Assembly: GCF_000720635.1 (NCBI RefSeq)
Contig: NZ_JOCF01000039.1
Span: forward strand, 7,573-71,572
Length of the DNA: 64,000 nt
Source: Streptomyces sp. NRRL WC-3742
GTDB taxonomy: Bacteria > Actinomycetota > Actinomycetes > Streptomycetales > Streptomycetaceae
Direction: 5' to 3'
The notes under the pieces are model-generated. The model saw only the letters and a list, made by a program, of their open reading frames with translations. It ran no database searches and was not told where the DNA came from. This document shows, piece by piece, positions 61,461-64,000 of the stretch. How positions within the stretch are numbered: the first letter of the stretch is position 1; every line of letters begins with the position of its first letter. The translations under genes were made by a program, and so were the position numbers.

Positions 61461-62768
61461 TCAGGGCGATGCTCCGGCCGGGCGTTCGGGCGCGTCCAGC
61501 AGCTCCAGCAGGGCCAGCACCGCGACCAGCACCAGCGCCAGGCAGAGCGTCACCAGCACCGTCGGGTAGCTCCACAGCACGAAGGCCAGCGCCGCACCCG
61601 CCACCGCCGCCCAGCTCAGCACCACCTTCCAGCGGTGGACGAACCCCCCGACCGGTCCGAGCCGCAGCCCGGCCCGGCCGCCGAGCCCCCGCAGGGCGCC
61701 CAGCGTCTCGCGCCAGCCGCGCCGTACGGCCCTCGCCCAGCGCCCGCCCCCGGTGATCCAGGCGCCCAGCGCGACCACCACGCCGAGCGCCACGATCACC
61801 CGGACGGCCGAGCGCAGGTACCGCACCAGCGCGTCGTACACCGCCTGCGCGGCGGCCTGGTCCACCCCGGCCGGCAGCCGGTCCAGGTACAGCGCCCGGA
61901 ACACGCTCAGCCCGGCGCCCAGCAGCAGCGCCCCCGCCGCCATCCCCAGGGCCGCCGTCACCGCGGCCCGGCGCCTGCGCACCGCCGCCAGCACCCCTCC
62001 GACCGCGCAGGCCACCGCCAGCACCGGCACCCAGAACCCGGCGAGGTCCAGCAGCCGGACGCCGGTGCGCACCCTGGGGATGGCGTCGGACTGCACCAGC
62101 GTGTACGAGGTGTGCACCTCCGGGATCTTGGAGGCCGGTGCGAAGCCGCGGTCGACCAGGTCGGTCTTCACCCGGGCGATCACCGGCGCGAGGTCGAGCA
62201 CCACGGTGTCGTTCCTGATCTCGACGGCGCCGCCGCCCTGCCCGGTGAGCATCTTCTCGATCGCGGCGTGCGCGTCCAGGTTGACCTGCCGCCAGAGCGC
62301 GGCGAAGGCGTCGCTGTCCACGAGCTGCTGCACCTCGGTGCGGACGAAGCCGGAGAGCCCGCTGGCGAGCGTCTGGCCGAGTTGGCCCAACAGGGTGCGC
62401 AGCAGCGGCTGGTCGGCGGGGGCGACGGCGTCGACCAGGGAGTCGACCGGGATCTGCCGCATGATCTCGGCGGTCACCCGGTCGACCACGGCGGCCTTGA
62501 CCACCGGGTCCTTCGCCAGCGGCTCGACCGTCGCCAGGTACCGGCCGGAGTCGTCGATCTCCGACTTGGCCCAGAGCGCGACGGCGCTCAGCGGCGTCAG
62601 CAGGCAGGCCAGCAGGATGAGGACGGTGGCGAGCGAGGCCCGCCCGAGGTGGCGCCGAGGAGGGGGCGCCAGGGCGAGCCGCCCCGCGTGCGCCTCGACG
62701 GCGCCCAGTCGCGCCCGCAGGTCGGCCAGGTCGTCGGACTCGGCGCTGCCCGGCTGGTCGGTCGGCAT
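61461..62768 (-). CDS. Conserved actinobacterial membrane protein of unknown function
   Basis: 435 aa. It has one hydrophobic segment near the N-terminus (ATVLILLACLLTPLSAVALWA, about 47-67), a helical outer domain of about 180 residues (VEPLAKDPVVKAAVVDRVTAEIM, VQQLVDSDAFAALWRQVN), then four more hydrophobic segments (about 250-430). I do not recognise a catalytic motif. The layout is common in streptomycete membrane proteins. It is upstream of the K+ channel gene on the same strand with a small gap or overlap. Confidence 0.72.
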   Translation of the reverse strand: MPTDQPGSAESDDLADLRARLGAVEAHAGRLALAPPPRRHLGRASLATVLILLACLLTPLSAVALWAKSEIDDSGRYLATVEPLAKDPVVKAAVVDRVTAEIMRQIPVDSLVDAVAPADQPLLRTLLGQLGQTLASGLSGFVRTEVQQLVDSDAFAALWRQVNLDAHAAIEKMLTGQGGGAVEIRNDTVVLDLAPVIARVKTDLVDRGFAPASKIPEVHTSYTLVQSDAIPRVRTGVRLLDLAGFWVPVLAVACAVGGVLAAVRRRRAAVTAALGMAAGALLLGAGLSVFRALYLDRLPAGVDQAAAQAVYDALVRYLRSAVRVIVALGVVVALGAWITGGGRWARAVRRGWRETLGALRGLGGRAGLRLGPVGGFVHRWKVVLSWAAVAGAALAFVLWSYPTVLVTLCLALVLVAVLALLELLDAPERPAGASP

Positions 62769-62858
62769 GCCGCGACTCCGTTCCGCTCCTCCTGTGGGTG
62801 CATACCAGGAGACAACGGATCAGATCGGACGGCCATTCGGACAGCGGCGCCGGGAACG

Positions 62859-62892
62859 CGTACGGCCCCCGGCGGGTGCCGGGGGCCGTACG
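62859..62892 (-). terminator. Terminator of tatA
   Basis: The arms CGTACGGCCCCCGGC (62859-62873) and GCCGGGGGCCGTACG (62878-62892) form a perfect 15-bp stem with a 4-nt loop, 16 bp after the tatA stop. Confidence 0.9.
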
Positions 62893-62908
62893 GGAGGAAC
62901 CGGGTGAC

Positions 62909-63193
62909 TCAGACCGTCTTCTCGGTGTGCGGAGCCTCGGAAGCCTTGGTCACGTTGGTCGGCGCGACAGCCGGCTGAGCGGCGGCGGCCGGCTGCGGCG
63001 TGGCGGCGCTCTGCGCGGTGCCGGCGTCCGCCGGGGTCTCGTCCTCGCGCATGGCCTTGGTCTCGGCCTTCAGGATGCGCATGGACTTGCCGAGGCCACG
63101 GGCCATCTCCGGCAGCTTCTTCGAACCGAACAGCAGCACTACGACCGCCAGCACCACCAAGATGTGCCAGGGCTCAAGACCGTTCCGCAGCAT
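62909..63193 (-). CDS. tatA: Sec-independent translocase subunit TatA
   Basis: A 94-aa protein with the TatA plan: a short outer end, one membrane helix ([28 protein letters not shown], with the FG hinge), an amphipathic helix, and an Ala/Pro-rich acidic tail. TatA forms the pore that moves folded proteins with twin-arginine signals. The sequence is closer to TatA than TatB ([17 protein letters not shown]). No tatC is visible in the window. Confidence 0.9.
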   Translation of the reverse strand: MLRNGLEPWHILVVLAVVVLLFGSKKLPEMARGLGKSMRILKAETKAMREDETPADAGTAQSAATPQPAAAAQPAVAPTNVTKASEAPHTEKTV

Positions 63194-63330
63194 CCCTGGC
63201 CACCGGTCCCTTCTTGTCTAGAGTCGCGGGAGGGCTAGCGCCCGTGCTCGCCAGTATGCCTGGCCTTACCGGCGAACGGATACACCGCCCGGGAAACGCT
63301 GGCCGAAAACCAGGTGCCGCCCGGGCGTCC

Positions 63331-63966
63331 TCACAGGGGCCGCCGCGCCAGCAGATAGCCCCGCCGGGTGGGCGCCTCCTGCGCCAGCCCCTCCCGCTCC
63401 AACCGCGCCTCCACGGCGAATCCGGCCCCGGCGAGCCGCTCGGCGACGTCCTCGCTCCGGAGGAAGTGGAAGTCCACGTCCACCCGGTGGCCCCACCACT
63501 CCTCCATCCGCCGGACCTCCTCGCCCAGATGGAAGGAGACCAGCAGCACCCCGCCCGGCCGCAGCACCCGGTGCATCTCGGCGAACGCGGGCGCGAGGTC
63601 CTCCGGCTCCAGGTGGATCACCGAGTACAGGGCCACCGCCGCGGCGAACTCGCCGTCGGCCGCGGGCAGGGCCAGCAGGTCTCCCGTACGGAACTCCGGC
63701 GAGGGGTGCTCGCGCCGGGCCAGCTCCACCATCCGCGGCGACAGGTCCACCCCGACCACCTCGGCCCCGCGCCCCGCCAGCCACCCCGCCACGTGCCCGG
63801 GCCCGCAGCCCAGATCCGCCACCACCCCGCCGTCCGCCTCCTCCACCACGGCCCCGAGCAGCGCCCGGTCCACCACCTTGCCCGCCAGCTCACCCCCGAT
63901 CCGCGCCAGGTACTCCTCCGCCACCACGTCGTAACTCGCCCGCACCCGCCCATGATCCGTCGCCAT
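63331..63966 (-). CDS. Class I SAM-dependent methyltransferase
   Basis: A 211-aa methyltransferase of the UbiE/COQ5 type. It has motif I VVADLGCGPGHVAGWLAGRG (about residues 48-67), VVGVDLSPRMV, and FAEMHRVLRPGGVLLVSFHLGEE. A small-molecule substrate is likely but unknown. It is the last complete gene before the window ends. Confidence 0.88.
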   Translation of the reverse strand: MATDHGRVRASYDVVAEEYLARIGGELAGKVVDRALLGAVVEEADGGVVADLGCGPGHVAGWLAGRGAEVVGVDLSPRMVELARREHPSPEFRTGDLLALPAADGEFAAAVALYSVIHLEPEDLAPAFAEMHRVLRPGGVLLVSFHLGEEVRRMEEWWGHRVDVDFHFLRSEDVAERLAGAGFAVEARLEREGLAQEAPTRRGYLLARRPL

Positions 63967-64000
63967 GCCCCCACCCTCCCCCCGACCCCGCGGCCCCGCC

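Overview
The window is high-GC actinobacterial chromosome, most likely Streptomyces or Kitasatospora. The signs are very high GC with frequent GTG starts, tight ATGA/GTGA gene overlaps, SARP regulators, a rare TTA (bldA-type) codon in one regulator, ECF sigma factors and an oversized coiled-coil thymidylate kinase. No species can be named from the sequence alone.

Layout. (1) 1-7.0 kb is core chromosome: the 3' part of tmk, holB, an esterase-like membrane protein with an altered nucleophile motif, a secreted S33 peptidase-like lipoprotein, a LysE-type exporter and tRNA-Thr(CGT). (2) 7.1-46.2 kb is one biosynthetic gene cluster. (3) 46.3-64 kb is ordinary chromosome again: TrmH and RsmC-like methyltransferases, an AhpD-like protein, a large flippase-like membrane protein, two ECF sigma factors, a STAS protein, a Clp-N/HTH regulator with a striking palindromic operator, a phosphatase, a Ser/Thr kinase, a K+ channel, TatA and a methyltransferase.

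The cluster joins three chemistries. The left part carries a discrete type II PKS set: ACP, KS, a KS-like chain-length-factor homologue without the active cysteine, and a ketoreductase; a MaoC dehydratase lies at 32.7 kb. A four-module NRPS is encoded on two proteins: C-A-PCP-E-C-PCP, then C-A-PCP-C-A-PCP-TE. It comes with an MbtH protein, a DrrAB-type ABC exporter and both genes for L-2,3-diaminopropionate (sbnA, sbnB). The right part (39.4-46.2 kb) is an operon of KSIII, ATP-grasp ligase, PLP decarboxylase, ACP, degenerate thiolase-fold protein, degenerate acyl-CoA dehydrogenase and intact acyl-CoA dehydrogenase. Its ligase/decarboxylase/ACP trio resembles the butirosin BtrJ/BtrK/BtrI route to an aminoacyl-ACP such as GABA-ACP. 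Two MMPL exporters and an Sfp-type phosphopantetheinyl transferase complete the set.

Inference: an amino-acid-derived, carrier-bound amine is made on the right operon. It is either extended by the reducing type II PKS into an amino-capped unsaturated acyl chain or delivered to the A-domain-less NRPS module. The NRPS then builds a short D-Dap / X / Phe-like / aliphatic peptide that the thioesterase releases or cyclises.

Regulation is readable in the DNA. CTGAC (GTCAG on the coding strand) repeats spaced exactly 11 bp lie upstream of five separate operons: sbnA-NRPS, ACP-KS-sbnB, PPTase, the second MMPL gene and the KSIII operon. This is the pattern expected of SARP activators, of which there are two (28.6 kb and 36.1 kb). 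The second has an in-frame TTA codon. A histidine kinase/response regulator pair and a short LuxR-type protein are also present.
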